Shown: piece after piece, positions 1 to 11,871 of the stretch
Layout of the letters: each line of letters starts with the position of its first letter
Numbering within the stretch: position 1 is the first letter of the stretch
DNA from: Allolobophora icterica
Lineage: Eukaryota; Annelida; Clitellata; Crassiclitellata; Lumbricidae
Assembly: GCA_963556255.1 (NCBI GenBank)
Contig: OY744605.1
Location: 8,910,873-8,974,872 of the forward strand
Direction: 5' to 3'
DNA length: 64,000 nt
Program-made: the position numbers and the translations under genes
The notes under the pieces: generated by a model
The model's input: only the letters and a program-made list of their open reading frames with translations
Told to the model about the DNA's origin: nothing
Database searches by the model: none

Positions 1-827
1 AGCACAATTATCTCCTAGAATACCTTTAAAACAGTGCTCTCCAGAAAAATATATCTGTCAAACGGGATTCGTCAACTATCTTGATCTGAGGTGCTAGCGA
101 CAACGTTTCTTAGTAACGTCGACAGCTTTTGATGACATTTCATTGAAACACTCAACTAACACCATGAACCCAAGAGCCTCTGAAATCAGCGAAAAATATG
201 AATACAAATGAATGAATGAAGACCTGGAACGAATGATTTGCAGTCAGTAACATGAACTGTCATGCAATCATTTTTTTAAACGTCAACGGCCACTGCGGCC
301 ATAAGATGTGGTTAAAATTTTATATTAATTATAACAAGTCAACTATCTCAAACTATTGTTCATTTTCTCATGTAAACGAATGAGAACTATTTGCGTTTCT
401 TATTAACACCCACAGCATTTGATGCAAGAAATGTCGTTTAAACACTGGATAATAGGACGCTCTCTTTGCACACCTTTATACACGCTCAGCCGATGCTGTA
501 TAACTTTCAACTGCGTCTACTTTTAAAATTATGACGAAATGATTTCTGTCGACGTCAACAGCCTTTGTTGCTATGTAATTATACATGTCGTTAAGCTCTG
601 GATCCATCCATTCACTTTTAGTTTAGTCAGTACGAACGTTGAGAACTGTAAAAACATTTTTTCTATCGACGTCAACGGCCTTTGATGCCATAAGATACGT
701 CGCTAAAACTTGGAATGCAATCATCAACCTTTAGGGATTGATGGAAGTGTAATAATTCGCTGATTTGCAGTAAGGACGTATAACGTAACAACTGTAAAAC
801 TGTCTTCAGTTTGTTAATGTATCGGCT

Positions 828-853
828 GTGTGTGTTTGTGTGTGTGCGCGTGC

Positions 854-886
<33 letters not shown>

Positions 887-946
887 CGTGCGTGCGTGCG
901 TGCTTGCGTGCGTGCGTACGTGCGTGTGTGTGTGTGTGTGTGTGCA
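828..946. repeat. (TG)n/(TGCG)n microsatellite
   Basis: TG-rich tract with interspersed cgtgcgtgcg steps, at the block boundary. A related tract lies at 10178-10299 before copy 2 of the boundary module. Confidence 0.95.
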
Positions 947-954
947 TTTATATT

Positions 955-1310
955 TGTATAGATAAATAGGATTAACAGCCCATATATCTATTACTGTTCC
1001 AGAATGCATATGTTTCTGTACAGAAGAGCTGTCAAGCGCCGACGCCCAGCTATAATAGGGAGGGCAAAGATAAAAGCGTAGAAATTGAATGAATTTATTA
1101 GAATGCAATTGACGAAGACAGAGACAGAGGCAGAGAATGATGTAGAAAAAGAACAGCAATCTGAACACATAATTATTATAAACAGTTATGTCTGGAAGAT
1201 CAGACACTAAATGGGCCAGAACACCCACAACTTCCCTGGTGCATGGAAGTTTACACACCTCTTTTAAGATTACTTCTTCTTTATAAATAATCCTGTCCTC
1301 CAACGACGGT
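955..1310 (+). repeat. Block-boundary module, copy 1
   Basis: The module starts with gataaataggattaacagcc after a TG microsatellite. It continues through gaatttattagaatgcaatt (1091) and an acagagacagaggcagag stretch, and ends in ttacacacctcttttaagat. The same order recurs at 10312, 19755 and, partly, 25155. It marks the start of each large block. Confidence 0.8.
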
Positions 1311-2960
1311 ATTGTTCTGTTTCTTCTAAAATTTCAACCCAAAAGCGAATTTCCACATTTCGTTTGAGTTCTCACCTCATAGAACTAAAAGACGAAGTTG
1401 TCACTGTCCGTAGTCCGGTAGTGTCAGTCCCAAGCTTGGAGAAAAGATGACGGCGACGCGAATTATCTTTGCTGTAACACAGCGCCGTTTTGCAGAAACT
1501 ACGTAGCCGTCAGTTTCCTAATCGATCGTGCAACATAAGGTCGACTTCAACGTCCTTCATAGCCACGAGATGATTTCAAACATATAATATTGTCCTAAAA
1601 TAAAACGTCTTCTGTTTTCGGGTGGTGACAGTCCAAAGCCAGGAGAAAGGGAAATCTAGACGAGGTATCATCATTCATTATGACACAGTATTCTTAAGCA
1701 GAAACCTTCGAAGGCTCGATAAAGGAGGAAGGCGATATTAAGCACCTATCTCATGACACAGCGTCTTAGTTAAATTCTCGAAGGCTACATAGTTTTTGTT
1801 TTCACACGACGTACTCGAATGACATCGACTGTTGCACTTGACTTTCCCTTTATATGTATTGTTTTTGTAAAGAATGAGCTTTTGCCTCGCAAGATTACCT
1901 AATGCAAGATTACTTACTTACTTACTCACTTACTTGGCAAATGAAACAGAATCGAATAATTATGTTAGCTATAACGGAACAACTTAAGCAGAAAACATCT
2001 TAACTACCTGTATATATATAGGTTGATGTTGTAGGCTGTTTGTAAAATTGAAAATGTACGATGTTTGATATTATTCATCAGAGAATGATGTTGCCAGAGA
2101 TGTCGCTAAACTGATGTTTAAACAAAATATTCGTATTCCAAGAAATTAATGACGAAACTGCCATTGCCCGTATAAATATAAATTTCGTCCATCAGTTTCG
2201 TTTGCTTCTCTCCTGTATTTGGCTATAGTTGATTTTATTAGTCTTTTATTATTAATCCAAAGTTTAACGTCGTCATATGACATCATTGGCAGTTGACGAC
2301 AATTCCAAATTCTGTACAATGCAGTCAAAACACAGAATTTACAGAGTTCAAAGGACACCATTTAAAGGTGTCAAAACAATAATTTACAATGTCACTAACG
2401 TTCATTGTATAACAGCATAAAGTTAAACATCTAATAATGTTTATTACGTATACATGTATTGCAAGCAGATGATCTTTGATGCAAGCAAAACATTGTTTTG
2501 CAGCAAATGTCACACAAGAAATTTGTTTAAATTTAACAGAAAAATTCTTACTGAATATTCATAATGTACATGTCTAAAGCCAGGGAATGCAGAATGGAGA
2601 ATCTAGGCGAGGAATCGCTTTCGTTATAACACCTCTTTTATAGGTGCTTATTTCTTATAAATAATTAGGACTTGATAGGTGGTGATTAGTTGTGATGATA
2701 AGAATCAGGTGTATTTCTAAGGAAGAAGTACCTTTAAGAGAGGTGTCAAAAAAGAGGAAGCTTTAGAGGAGCCACTGTACGTTTGTGCCTTAGTGACATG
2801 CAATGCCAGCCCTAAGTCTGGATGAAGCAGGAGGGCGACGCTAATGATCTTTGTTACCACACAGTGTCGTTAAAGTGAAACTATACTAAGATACAGCTTT
2901 ACTTTCATCGAAATCTCACTTAAAGTTCTCACCTTCATGATACTAAAAGACGAAGCTGAC
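1310..2960 (+). repeat. Array modules, no gene
   Basis: Contains cagtcccaagcttgg and ggtggtgacagtcc type units (1425, 1620), a short ttac tract (1912-1935) and a decayed stretch at 2050-2560 without clear coding content. A boundary-hairpin half (acacctcttttataggtg, 2630) and its partner (ttaagagaggtgtc, 2731) follow. Confidence 0.6.
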
Positions 2961-3322
2961 CAGGGCTGTAGTCGAGCGTATACGCGGGTATACAGCGTAT
3001 ACTTACCTCTAGAGAAATTTGAGAGCGTATACTCATGGCTGTAGACGAGGGTATACGCGGGTATACAGCGTATACTTACCTCTGGGAACGAAAATTTTTC
3101 AAAATAGAGAGGTTTTTAAAGGTTTTTAGGGCGAATGACTAAAAAAAAAAAAAAAAAAAAGGTCATCAACTTTTTCAGAGACAAAATCGTAAAAAGTCTG
3201 AAAATTTTCTGAGAATTGGTGAAAAGTCTGAAATTTTTCCTAAAAAAAGGTCTTAAAATTTTTTTTACGCCGCTGGTCACCGGTAGCGTATACTCACCTC
3301 AAATTTTACCACTACAGCCCTG
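2961..3322 (+). mobile_element. hAT-type MITE, exact 8-bp TSD AAGCTGAC
   Basis: The ends are CAGGGCTGTAGTCGAG and, inverted, CTACAGCCCTG. The element is bracketed by exact AAGCTGAC at 2953-2960 and 3323-3330. Removing it restores a continuous array unit (gacgaagctgacactgtcc). Subterminal agcgtatactcacctc repeats occur on both sides, and an A-run (3140-3160) and aaaagtctgaaa motifs lie inside. There is no transposase. The CAG ends and 8-bp TSD support hAT superfamily assignment. Confidence 0.85.
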
Positions 3323-3477
3323 AAGCTGACACTGTCCGTACTGCGGTAGTGCCAGTCCCAAACCTAGAGAAAGGAGGAGGGCGACGCTATACTAATCGTA
3401 TTTGCTATGACATAGCGCCGTAAAACAGAAACTAAACTAACGTGGGTCGTGCCACGTAAAGTCGACTATAAAAGCCA

Positions 3478-3615
3478 TCATAGCCACGTCTGGACTGTTG
3501 GGCGGCCACAGCTGCGGAGATATGAAGTCGGGTGTCTCCCGCAATAGTCTCAGGTGCTCGGTGCGCAGGGGCACTGTCTTCTTGAATGTGAAGTAGCCGC
3601 CCGATGAAAAGTAGA
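3478..3615 (-). pseudogene. Tc1/mariner-superfamily transposase fragment, frameshifted
   Basis: Reading the minus strand, one frame gives QEDSAPAHRAPETI and a second frame continues LLRETPDFISPQLWPPNSPD. Together they match the FQQD-APAHRA..ETPDFI-P-LWP-NSPDLN region around the second and third catalytic acids of mariner-like transposases, the same family as the better copy at 11200-11607. A frameshift near 3540 separates the halves, and nothing of the N-terminus is present. It sits inside a degenerate array unit at the position where cgtcaacagccctgatagcc is expected. Clearly a dead fragment. Confidence 0.75.
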
Positions 3616-3689
3616 CCACTAAACGTTTGACAAAAATTTGTATGTTGGAAATTTCCCCTTTTCAGTACTGCATCTCAAACGTTGATAAA

Positions 3690-3813
3690 CTTGACTGCTC
3701 ATAACTGCGAGTATTCTAGCCATAACGAAGTTGCTGCTAGAATTAGACATTACTTTCTAGAGTGCAAAGACAGTGGCAGACACTTAGAGCCTGTTCTAAT
3801 GAAACCAGTTTAA
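3690..3813 (+). pseudogene. Terminal exon-like module, copy 1 (truncated 5')
   Basis: From about 3693 the frame reads through HNCEYSSHNEVAARIRHY, then FLECKDSGRHLEPV, to a TAA at 3811-3813. It shares the EVAARIRHYFLECK core with the copies at 30766, 32456, 34448 and 63469. The upstream part (splice-like tttgcag and the TGDTCVENADNECA segment) is missing here, replaced by sequence that follows the mariner fragment. After the stop comes the trailing module: aattaattaatta, then tgcacctataaggcg. The family is unknown to me. It is scored as a broken copy because it lacks its 5' half. Confidence 0.5.
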
Positions 3814-4451
3814 TTCAACAGCCTTTAATTAATTAATTAATTAATTAGTTTCTGCATTTATTGCACCTATAAGGCGTGCAAGGTCAGATCAAAAAATATT
3901 AGTTTGTCAACTCAGGGAACTTCCAAATATAATATAATATAAAAAAATAATAGATTTATCAATTGTACGCACTTTCAATAATACCTTATGCTTGTGAATT
4001 TTTATCGCCCGGGGATGACTTTACACGGTGGGAGATAGAAATGGTTTATCCCCCGGCTACTCTATACCGGTAGATTCTATCCGGGGGGATAAGTTTATTC
4101 ATCCCCCCCGGATAGTTTTAGGACGGATAGTCTGTCACGCGACACTGGTACTCTGGTAGTACCAGTCCGAAGGCTGAATAAAGGAGGAGGGCGACGCTAG
4201 TCATCGTTGTTTTGACACAGCGACGTTGCACAGCAGCTAACCAACCGATTGGTTTGAGTAGTGTCTTTAGACACCATTAAAATGCTGGAAACCGATGATA
4301 TACATAAAATTGGGACACGATGGCAAATAATGGTATCCATTGTAAAAGAAGTAATCGAAACTGATGGACGAAAGTTATTATAATAATACGAAAGTGAACT
4401 TAACTAAATCAATCAACTTTAAAGTCGCCAACGGCCTTTGTAGCTATAGAA
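3814..4451 (+). repeat. Trailing array modules with a small MITE-like stretch
   Basis: Holds the trailing module (tgcacctataaggcgtgcaagg), then at about 4005-4135 a stretch with inverted ccccgg/ggggataa motifs (tttatcccccggc, then atccggggggataag) that looks like a decayed MITE. An array unit with the cagtccgaaggctg motif and the atgggacgaaag-type module follow. No gene is visible. Confidence 0.45.
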
Positions 4452-4777
4452 CAGGGATGGCGAACCTATGGCACGCGTGTCCAAAGTGGCACGCGTTGAA
4501 ATTTTTTGGGCACGCGAAATTCAGAGCGTGCCCTAAAATTTCAAACTAAAAAATACAAAATTCGTGTAGGAATCCACAATTTCGTCTTTGAAGGACGTTA
4601 TTTTGACACCATTCAAAAGCAATCTTTGAAATGACGTCTTTAATTCATTTTTTACGCTTTGTTAACTAAAACCTAAAATTATATACTGTGCAATATTCCG
4701 AAGGGCACGCGACGGTATTTTTTAAAATGATTTAGCAGCATTTTGGCACGCACCTTAACAAAGGTTCGCCACCCCTG
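4452..4777 (+). mobile_element. hAT-type MITE, exact TSD CTATAGAA
   Basis: Ends are CAGGGATGGCGAACCTATGG and, inverted, AGGTTCGCCACCCCTG, with exact CTATAGAA at 4444-4451 and 4778-4785. Several internal gggcacgcg motifs in both orientations resemble subterminal transposase-binding repeats. No coding capacity. The insertion splits an array unit (tttgtagctatag / aatgtcgttcaac). Confidence 0.9.
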
Positions 4778-5013
4778 CTATAGAATGTCGTTCAACAATG
4801 GATTATTACTGCCAATAATAAGACATTATTGTAGAAAAGGTAAAGTTGACGTCAACAGTTCTGGCAGCCACAAAATGTCGTTAAACAATGACAATGAGTT
4901 GTTAAATAAAAACTTCATATGTGAAAATTGTAATAATGTATGGTAGTTTCGTAGCTAGCGGCCCTAGCAACGTTGCTGATAATAATCATCATTGCTATTG
5001 TAGTCGTCGTGGT

Positions 5014-5127
<114 letters not shown>

Positions 5128-6310
5128 TGACACCGTCATCATCAGTTTTCTTCTTTCTCTCTTTGTACTTATTCATTGTCGCTGTTATCGTCGTTGTCAT
5201 CATCAAAACGTCGTCATCACTGTCGTGATCATCATCAATAATCAGCACAGCAACACCTATTGGTGTTGTTGTTGTGTTGTTGAGGTTGTCACTTGCTGTT
5301 GCTGTTGTTTCTGCAGTGGCTCTGACAATTGTCTTTTCTTTCGCCTGTCAAGCTATAAAAAGCTATATTTCTCTCCTGTAAAACGCATTTAGATGAATTC
5401 ATGCATAACATAATTATATTATATGATTTCACATATCTATATGTATGTATTTTTTTTATTATATAGGCTTATAATTATATAGGCTTACGTGCGTGCGTAC
5501 ATTACGATCGCCTGACTCCCATGATGTTCTTGTCCCACGAGCCAGAACCACTATGGCCAAAACTCGAGCCTTTTCTTGCATTAACAAACAACAAACAAAC
5601 AAAATCCGTTTATTAGAACAACCCAGAACAAAGCACAAATATGTTGTCAAGGCTAAGTAAGGTAGGAGTCTTAATGGGATGCCCCTAAGGTATGAGTCCC
5701 GCTAATTGGGGCACCCGAATGATCGCAGTCTTAACGGATATATGTGATGAATGAATACTGATAAGTTTATAACAGGAAATTTTGGTCCTGTTCTTTGGAA
5801 TCGACTCCCTTCACTGACACATGCCTCTTTATTAGCTATTGGCTCAAGTGCCTCGTTCCGATCTTAAAACTACTTTCTATTCATTGGGTCTTTCGCACTG
5901 GGAGCGCCTCGGAGTCATTAAAAAACAAAATTCATACACAAAAATTGTAGTAACGTAAGGTAGGTTCTAAGTTATAGGCGATGTCAACCACAACTTGTCG
6001 TTAAACCGCGGTTACCTAAACAAAGTGCAACGCTCTCTTTGAACACCTTTAAAACGATTATCATCACCAATATATATTCGTCAAAAGCAATTCGTAAGTT
6101 ATCTCATAGCTCAACATATTGTTCGAAACACTCAACACCATGAAACCAGAAACCTCTTAAATATATGCATGCAAATGAATGAATGAATGAATGAATGAAT
6201 GATGACCTGGAACGAATGATCTGCAATCAGTAAAATGAACTGTTATAAAATTAATATTTTTAAAGACGTCAACTGCCACAGAGGCCATTAGAAGTGGCTA
6301 AACTTTTATA
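5128..6310. other. Mixed stretch with LINE fragment at 5770-5910
   Basis: 5128-5400 is rich in gtt/atc. 5400-5770 shows no recognisable feature. Within 5770-5910 a plus frame reads GPVLWNRLPSLTHA, which resembles the C-terminal PxLWNsLP segment of CR1/L2/Jockey-type LINE ORF2 and ends in a broken frame. From 5915 the array modules resume. An aatg tract lies at 6175-6203. Confidence 0.4.
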
Positions 6311-6314
6311 TTAA

Positions 6315-7195
6315 CCCTCGAGTGCCCAAGCTATTGTTTGGTACACGAATGCCCAAGGGTTTTCATTGTGATATCTGGAGAAGGGATTTGAATATTTTAA
6401 CGGATTTTGGCTTGTTATTATCTAAATTGAATTTCCAATCGATTGATATATGGTATTTCACAATAGCGCCACCTGATGAAACTTTATTTGAACTTTAATA
6501 CTTGTTTGTAGTGTTTTGCAATTTCAGGATTTTTCGCATGTAGCTTTTGCCTGTATAACTTCGAATCGGCAACAGTATCTGTTGCGAAACATCCTGAAAT
6601 TGCAAAACACTACAAACAAGTATTAAAGTTCAAATAAAGTTTCACCAGGTGGCGCTATTGTGAAATAGTAGATCAAACTGTATTACACTCAGCGTTGAAT
6701 TCGCCGTCCAACGATGCCTGATATATGGTACTTCACAATAACGTGAGTTGAAAAATGTATTTCTGGTTTGGTAAACCATGTGCCAGTGTGACCATCAGCC
6801 GCATATCTTGGGGTGCCCTTGGTAAATGCTATACTTGTGGGGTACAGGAATGGAATATTTTAACACGATTTGGCTTGTTATAATCCAAATTCAATTTGCA
6901 ATCGACTGATATATGGTATTTCACAATAGCGTGCGCTAAAAATGTATTTCTGGGCTGCTAAAACCATGTGCCAGTATGACCATCAGCCGCATATCTTGGG
7001 GGTGTCCTTGGTATATGCTATGGTTGTGGGCTACAGGGTGGTAGAATAATCACGCAAAATATATCATGCAAAGCCAAATTGAAGGTGTTAGGATGTCCTA
7101 AAACCATTTTTACAATTTCGTACCCGTTCTAAAGTTATCCGTGGAAAAGCGGGTCTGGGGTACGGTCGGACCCCCCACCCTTGGGTATTCGAGGG
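6315..7195 (+). mobile_element. piggyBac-type MITE in a TTAA site
   Basis: TTAA at 6311-6314 and 7196-7199 flank the ends CCCTCGAGTGCCCAAG and, inverted, CTTGGGTATTCGAGGG. Removing it restores the array unit ttatattaa-gtcaactatctc. Inside are a perfect-looking inverted repeat (6454-6530 with 6591-6668, spacer about 60 bp) and a direct repeat of about 190 bp (units starting near 6719 and 6908, each with tgatatatggta..ttcacaata and ccatcagccgcatatcttg). No transposase remains. TTAA targets and CCC ends fit the piggyBac superfamily. Confidence 0.8.
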
Positions 7196-7650
7196 TTAAG
7201 TCAACTATCTCATAACTCTAGTTCATTATGTCATGTGAGCGAATGAGAACTAATCGCAACAACGTTTCTTATTAACGTCCACAGCATTTGAAACCAATAA
7301 ATTTCGTTTGAACACTGGATAATACGACGCTCTCTTTGCACACCTTTGCACACCTTTTAAGGCATTCAGCCAATGCTATATAACCCTGAAATAGGTCTAT
7401 TTTTCAGTTTCAACATAGGCTGTTGTCAGTTTGCAAATGTATCGACTTCAACAAAGCAGATAGCCATAAGACGATTAAAAATAATAATTTTATATTAAAT
7501 TAAAAACTTTATATGTTTCAGGTGGTTCCAGTCAAACTCCGGGAGAAATGAGAATCTAGTCGTGGAATGATCATTCGTTATTACACAGCATTCTGAAACA
7601 GACACTTTCACAGCCTGGAAAAGGAGGATGGTGACATTAAACACCTATGC

Positions 7651-7800
7651 CATGGTATGACCACTGGCATAAACTTGCCAAATTTTTTTGGGGGGGGACA
7701 TTTGGTTATTCATTCTACACTTGTTGAAATGGGTGTACAGTCCATCTCAATTATTGGGGTTGGGGACGTGCCCCGGCCCCCCCCCCCCCCCCAACACAGC
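7651..7800 (+). mobile_element. Probable small insertion with C/G-rich arms
   Basis: A 140-bp stretch containing a G run (7690-7697) and a C run (7778-7792) interrupts the array phrase cacctatg..catgacacagcg. GCCATGGT on the left and GCCATGAC on the right could be an eroded 8-bp TSD. No coding content. Confidence 0.4.
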
Positions 7801-8214
7801 CATGACACAGCGTCGTTAAAAACCAAACTTCATGCAAATAATTGTAATAACGTAAGCTAGGTTCTAAGTTAAAGGCTCTGACAACAACAACTTATCGTTG
7901 AACGAGAGTTAAGTCAACAGAGCACAATTCTCTCTTTGGACACCTTTAAAACTGACTCAACGGAGTTATATATTAGTCCAATGCGATTCGTCGACTATCT
8001 CATATTTATTCAAGGATGGTCGCAACAACGTTTCTTATTAGCATCAACAGCTTTTGATATAAGGAATTCGTTGAAACATTGGGCAATACCACGCTGTCTT
8101 TGCACACCTTTAAAACGCATTTAGCTAATGCTATATATGCCTGAGCACGTTGAATTTTATTGACTGCTCTCTCTGCGTGTTCCTCTAACCATGCCGCGAA
8201 AGTTGTGTTTCAGA

Positions 8215-8400
8215 ATGCTTTGTCATCGAAAAAGGCCTTAATGGCCACTACAAAGCCTTAATGGTCATTGAAAAGAGCCCATATGGCCAGCGAAAAGTGC
8301 ATTGAAAGCTACCAAAAAGAGCCGTAACGGCCAAAGGATAAGAGCCACAATGGCCACTGAAGAGGGTCTTAAAGGCCACCGAGAAGAACCGTTAACCGTA
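8215..8400 (+). repeat. ATGGCCA-type minisatellite, copy 1
   Basis: About eight imperfect units of 22-26 bp around aatggccactgaaaagagcc. Related tracts occupy the same array position at 12925-13065, 17335-17415 and 27780-28110. Every unit carries a GGCC core preceded by at or aa. Confidence 0.75.
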
Positions 8401-8537
8401 GCGTTATAGATTTACATGTATATATATATATATATATATACTTTACTTTTAAATATGAAGAAATGGGACTAAAATAAAGAAGCTAACAGAATATCTTTCG
8501 ACAAATTTTATCTCAACTAACACCATGAACCCAGCTG

Positions 8538-8749
8538 CATGGGCGGCGATCCTGGAAGGTCGAACGGGGAAAGACCCCATCTTTAATAGTGGGGGGGACA
8601 TAGTATAAAGTTGTCCGTCCCAGATTTTGAAGAAACACCAAAAGGGTGAACAATTTCGGGAAAAAATTGTTCACCTCTTTTTTGACCAGATCTGTTCAAA
8701 AGTGTTCCGTGTCCCCCCACCCAACTGTCAAAAAAGGTCGCCGCCAGTG
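8538..8749 (+). mobile_element. hAT-like MITE (GGGCGGCGATC ends)
   Basis: Ends gcatgggcggcgatcc and, inverted, ggtcgccgccagt, flanked by acccagct / gcccagaa (an eroded TSD within the conserved phrase atgaacccagaagcc). A second copy interrupts the LINE fragment at 26290-26495. Contains a gtgggggggacatagtata stretch; no open frame of note. Confidence 0.65.
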
Positions 8750-9299
8750 CCCAGAAACCTTTGAAATATACGCCTGCAAACCAAATAAGACATGGAACGA
8801 AGGATCTGGAAAAAGAAAATTAACTGATATACAAATACTCTTTTAAAGACAACGACCATAGCAGCCGTAGGATAAGTAAGTAAGTACATCATTTATTCAA
8901 AACCAACTGCTAACCGCATTTTGGTGTACATAGTTAATAATATTAATTTAAGCATATAACATGTCGTTAAACAATGACAAAGCGTCGTTGAAACACAAAC
9001 TACCTAGGTAAAAATTGTAATATTGCTTGGTAGTTTCGTAGCTATCGGCCCTGGCAACCAGAGGACATCGTTAAAAGCACGTTAATTTAATAATGAGATA
9101 CCTTGAAAACGGTTGAGAAATTTAAGATACTTTTAAAACCGTTTTCATCAGCTCTAAATCTTCAACGCCGCCACTGTGCGTACTCTAGAACTCGACCACT
9201 ACCCCAACTGTGGCAGTGCCAGTCCCAAGCCTGGAGAAAAGAGGAGGGCGACGCTAATGGTCTTTGTTATCACACAGCAGTGCATATTTTAAGGAATAT

Positions 9300-9710
9300 T
9301 GACTACTGGGACAAGATCAGCCATGGGTCTAGTTCATGATCGCCATGGTCTGGTCGAAGAACTTTTTTAGGAATTAATCTCCACAAACTTACAAATTTTT
9401 AACGTTTTCTAAGAATTCATCTCCCAAAAAAGCTGATAACCTTTTTTTTAGTCATCACCTTCTTTTTACTACTTTTCTCGGGTCTCCGGTCTCCCAACCA
9501 ATAATAAGGGGTCATTCAACAATGATGTCATACCTTTCTCATTTTACTACTGCGACAAATCTTAAAATTCTTCCAAAATTTGTCCCACAAGTTATACTTT
9601 ATACATGCATTGCCTGGGACAAATCAGCCTGACTACTGGGACAAATCCTAAGACTACTGGGACATTTGTCCCACTAGTTATACAGTTAAAATATGCCCTG
9701 TCACACAGTG
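9300..9710. other. Decayed element with repeated CTACTGGGACAAAT
   Basis: Between two array units lies a stretch with at least four ctactgggaca-like words (9302, 9618, 9631, 9651) and reversed tttgtccca (9580, 9664). The middle (9360-9480) resembles the interior of the hAT family at 49694-50047. Probably a composite of two decayed MITEs; the ends are not clear. Confidence 0.35.
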
Positions 9711-9850
9711 TCGTTAAACAGAAACTATGACCAATGAAGGAACCGATACTTGGCAGTGCCAATCCCGATATGAAATAGAGGAGGGCGACGTTAATCATAA
9801 TTGTTATGACACAATGTCGGTAACCAACAACTAATCGACTATGCTCACAC

Positions 9851-9898
9851 ACATATATATATATATATATATGTATTATATATATATATATATATATG

Positions 9899-9950
<52 letters not shown>
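9851..9950. repeat. (TA)n microsatellite
   Basis: TA tract interrupted by two tgtatta steps, with a second short TA tract at 9997-10017. Confidence 0.95.
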
Positions 9951-9952
<2 letters not shown>

Positions 9953-10017
9953 ACTGTTGAACTAAGATAATGGTTGACGATTCTCGTTTAACGAATATAA
10001 TATATATATATATATAT

Positions 10018-10140
10018 CGTTGCTCTTTCCGCTCAGCTACGCAAGCTGAACTTATTGTTCCCCGCGCGCGGACAGCCATATGGCAGCGGCGTGCCTTCAC
10101 TGTGGCTGCCCCCATGGCCTGGAATGTATTCACGTATGTA
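10018..10140 (+). pseudogene. LINE ORF2 C-terminal fragment
   Basis: The plus frame contains LIVPRARTAIWQRRAF, then TVAAPMAWNVF. This matches the recurrent VPRtRT..grRaFsvAaPxlWNsLP motif near the C-terminus of CR1/L2/Jockey-type non-LTR retrotransposons. Only this short piece remains, between two microsatellites and directly before the block boundary. Not functional. Confidence 0.6.
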
Positions 10141-10177
10141 TTATATAATGCGTGCTTCAATATAATGGATTCACATA

Positions 10178-10299
10178 CTTGTGTGTGTGTGTGTGCGTGT
10201 GCGTGTGCGTGTGCGTGTGCGTGTGCGTGTGGGTGTGCGTGTGCGTGTGCGTGTCCGTGTGCGTGTGCGTGTGCGTGTGCGTGTGTGTGTGTGTGTGTT
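10178..10299. repeat. (GTGTGC)n/(TG)n microsatellite
   Basis: Hexanucleotide gtgtgc repeats flanked by plain TG, at the block boundary; the positional partner of 828-946. Confidence 0.95.
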
Positions 10300-10301
10300 T
10301 A

Positions 10302-10660
10302 TATTTGTTTAGATAAATAGGATAAACAGCCCATATATCTATCTATTACTGTTCCAGAATTCATATGTTTCTATACGAAAGCGCAGCGAAGAGCCTACGC
10401 CCAGCTATGATAGAAGTAAAAGCTTAGAAATAGAATGAATTTATTAGAATGCAATTGACGAAGACAGAGACAGAGGCAGAGAATGATGCAAAAGGAGAAC
10501 AGCAATTTGAACACAGAATTGCTATAAACAGTTATGTCTGGAAGATCAGACACTAAATGGGCCAGAACACCCACAGCTTCCTTTGCACAAGGAATTTCAT
10601 GACACCTCTTTTTAGGTTATTTTTTCTTATAAATAATTCTGACTTCCACCCATGTGATTT
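10302..10660 (+). repeat. Block-boundary module, copy 2
   Basis: Near-collinear with 955-1310, including the preceding TG-rich tract, the acagcccatatatctat stretch and the cagacactaaatgggccag segment. The shared anchor at 10437 lies 9346 bp after the copy at 1091. Confidence 0.8.
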
Positions 10661-10890
10661 TTACCCTGTCACTTACTTGCCATCGAAAGGCGAATTTCTA
10701 CATTTCGTTTTACGTTCTGACCTCATAGAACTAATAGAGGAAGCTCTCACTGTCCGTAGTCCGGTAGTGCCAGTCCCAAGCCTAGAGAAGGAGGAGGGCG
10801 ACGCAAATCATCTTTGTTATAACACAGCGCAGTTCTACAGAAACTACCTTTATGTGTATACCATTATCTTAGTTCAATCTTAGTTATATA

Positions 10891-11871
10891 CACCGTGTCT
10901 CAAAATAAACTGTGCAAAATTGTTTCTGTCAGAACTTCGTCAAATTTCCACCAATTTTAATAATTTTTGGTACGTAGATGGAAAAATGGCTGAAATTTTA
11001 TGCTATACACAAATTTTCCACCTCACCTGACTCACGTCACCGCACTACCTTGTTAAACACAGATGTACCAATTTCTTATATAACGCTTACATTTTATTAC
11101 ATGCAACAAACTATCTGACGACTTAATTAGCACGCAGTAAAGTTAAATATGGTTATATAGCAGAGTTTTTAATTGTTATGACAGATCTGCTTAAAAGCGT
11201 TAGAATTTGTCCTCCAAATGTGCCCCGCTTACATGGACACAAGCGCTTAGACGGCGACGCCACTGGCCAATAGCAGCATCAACGATCGACTGGTCAAAGC
11301 TCGCCCACACGTCGATCAGACGCGTTTTGAGTTCGTCGACGTTGGGTATTCTGGAGCGGTAAACATTTTCCTGCAGCACACTCCATATGCTATAGTCGAC
11401 TGTGTTAAGATCCGGTGAATTCAGCGGCCACAGTGTTGGAGGTATGAAGTCGGGCGTTTCTCGCTCCAGGAAAGAGACAGTGTCGCGTGCTCGATGCGCC
11501 GGGGCGCCATCCTGTTGAAAGACAAAAAACTCGCCCTGGGATATCCGGCGTATGTCTGGCAGTAGCTTCTGGGCAAGAAGGTTGTCGCGATAGTAGGTCC
11601 CATTCACTTTGACACCCGGCTCGATGAAATGGACTTCAGTGCAGCCAAAATCTGAGCACTCTAGTTGTTAAAATTTAAGTGTTATATAAGAATTTGGTAC
11701 ATCTGCGTTTAGCAAGGTAGTGCGGTGACATGAGTCAGGTGAGGTGGAAAATTTGTATATAGCATAAAATTTCAGCCATTTTTCCATCTACCTACCAAAA
11801 ATTATTAAAATAGGTGGAAATTTGACGAAGTTCTGACAGAAACAATTTTGCACAGTTTATTTTGAGACACG

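Noticed and set aside
118..700. C/D-box snoRNA-like TGATGA words in array units
   Set aside because: TGATGA/TGATGC recurs, but a D box and terminal stem at the right spacing are not consistently present.
3437..3619. 60-codon intact protein on the minus strand
   Set aside because: It is a frameshifted mixture of mariner transposase and flanking array sequence.
8215..8400. CRISPR-like regular repeats
   Set aside because: Units are contiguous and degenerate with no unique spacers, and the DNA is eukaryotic.
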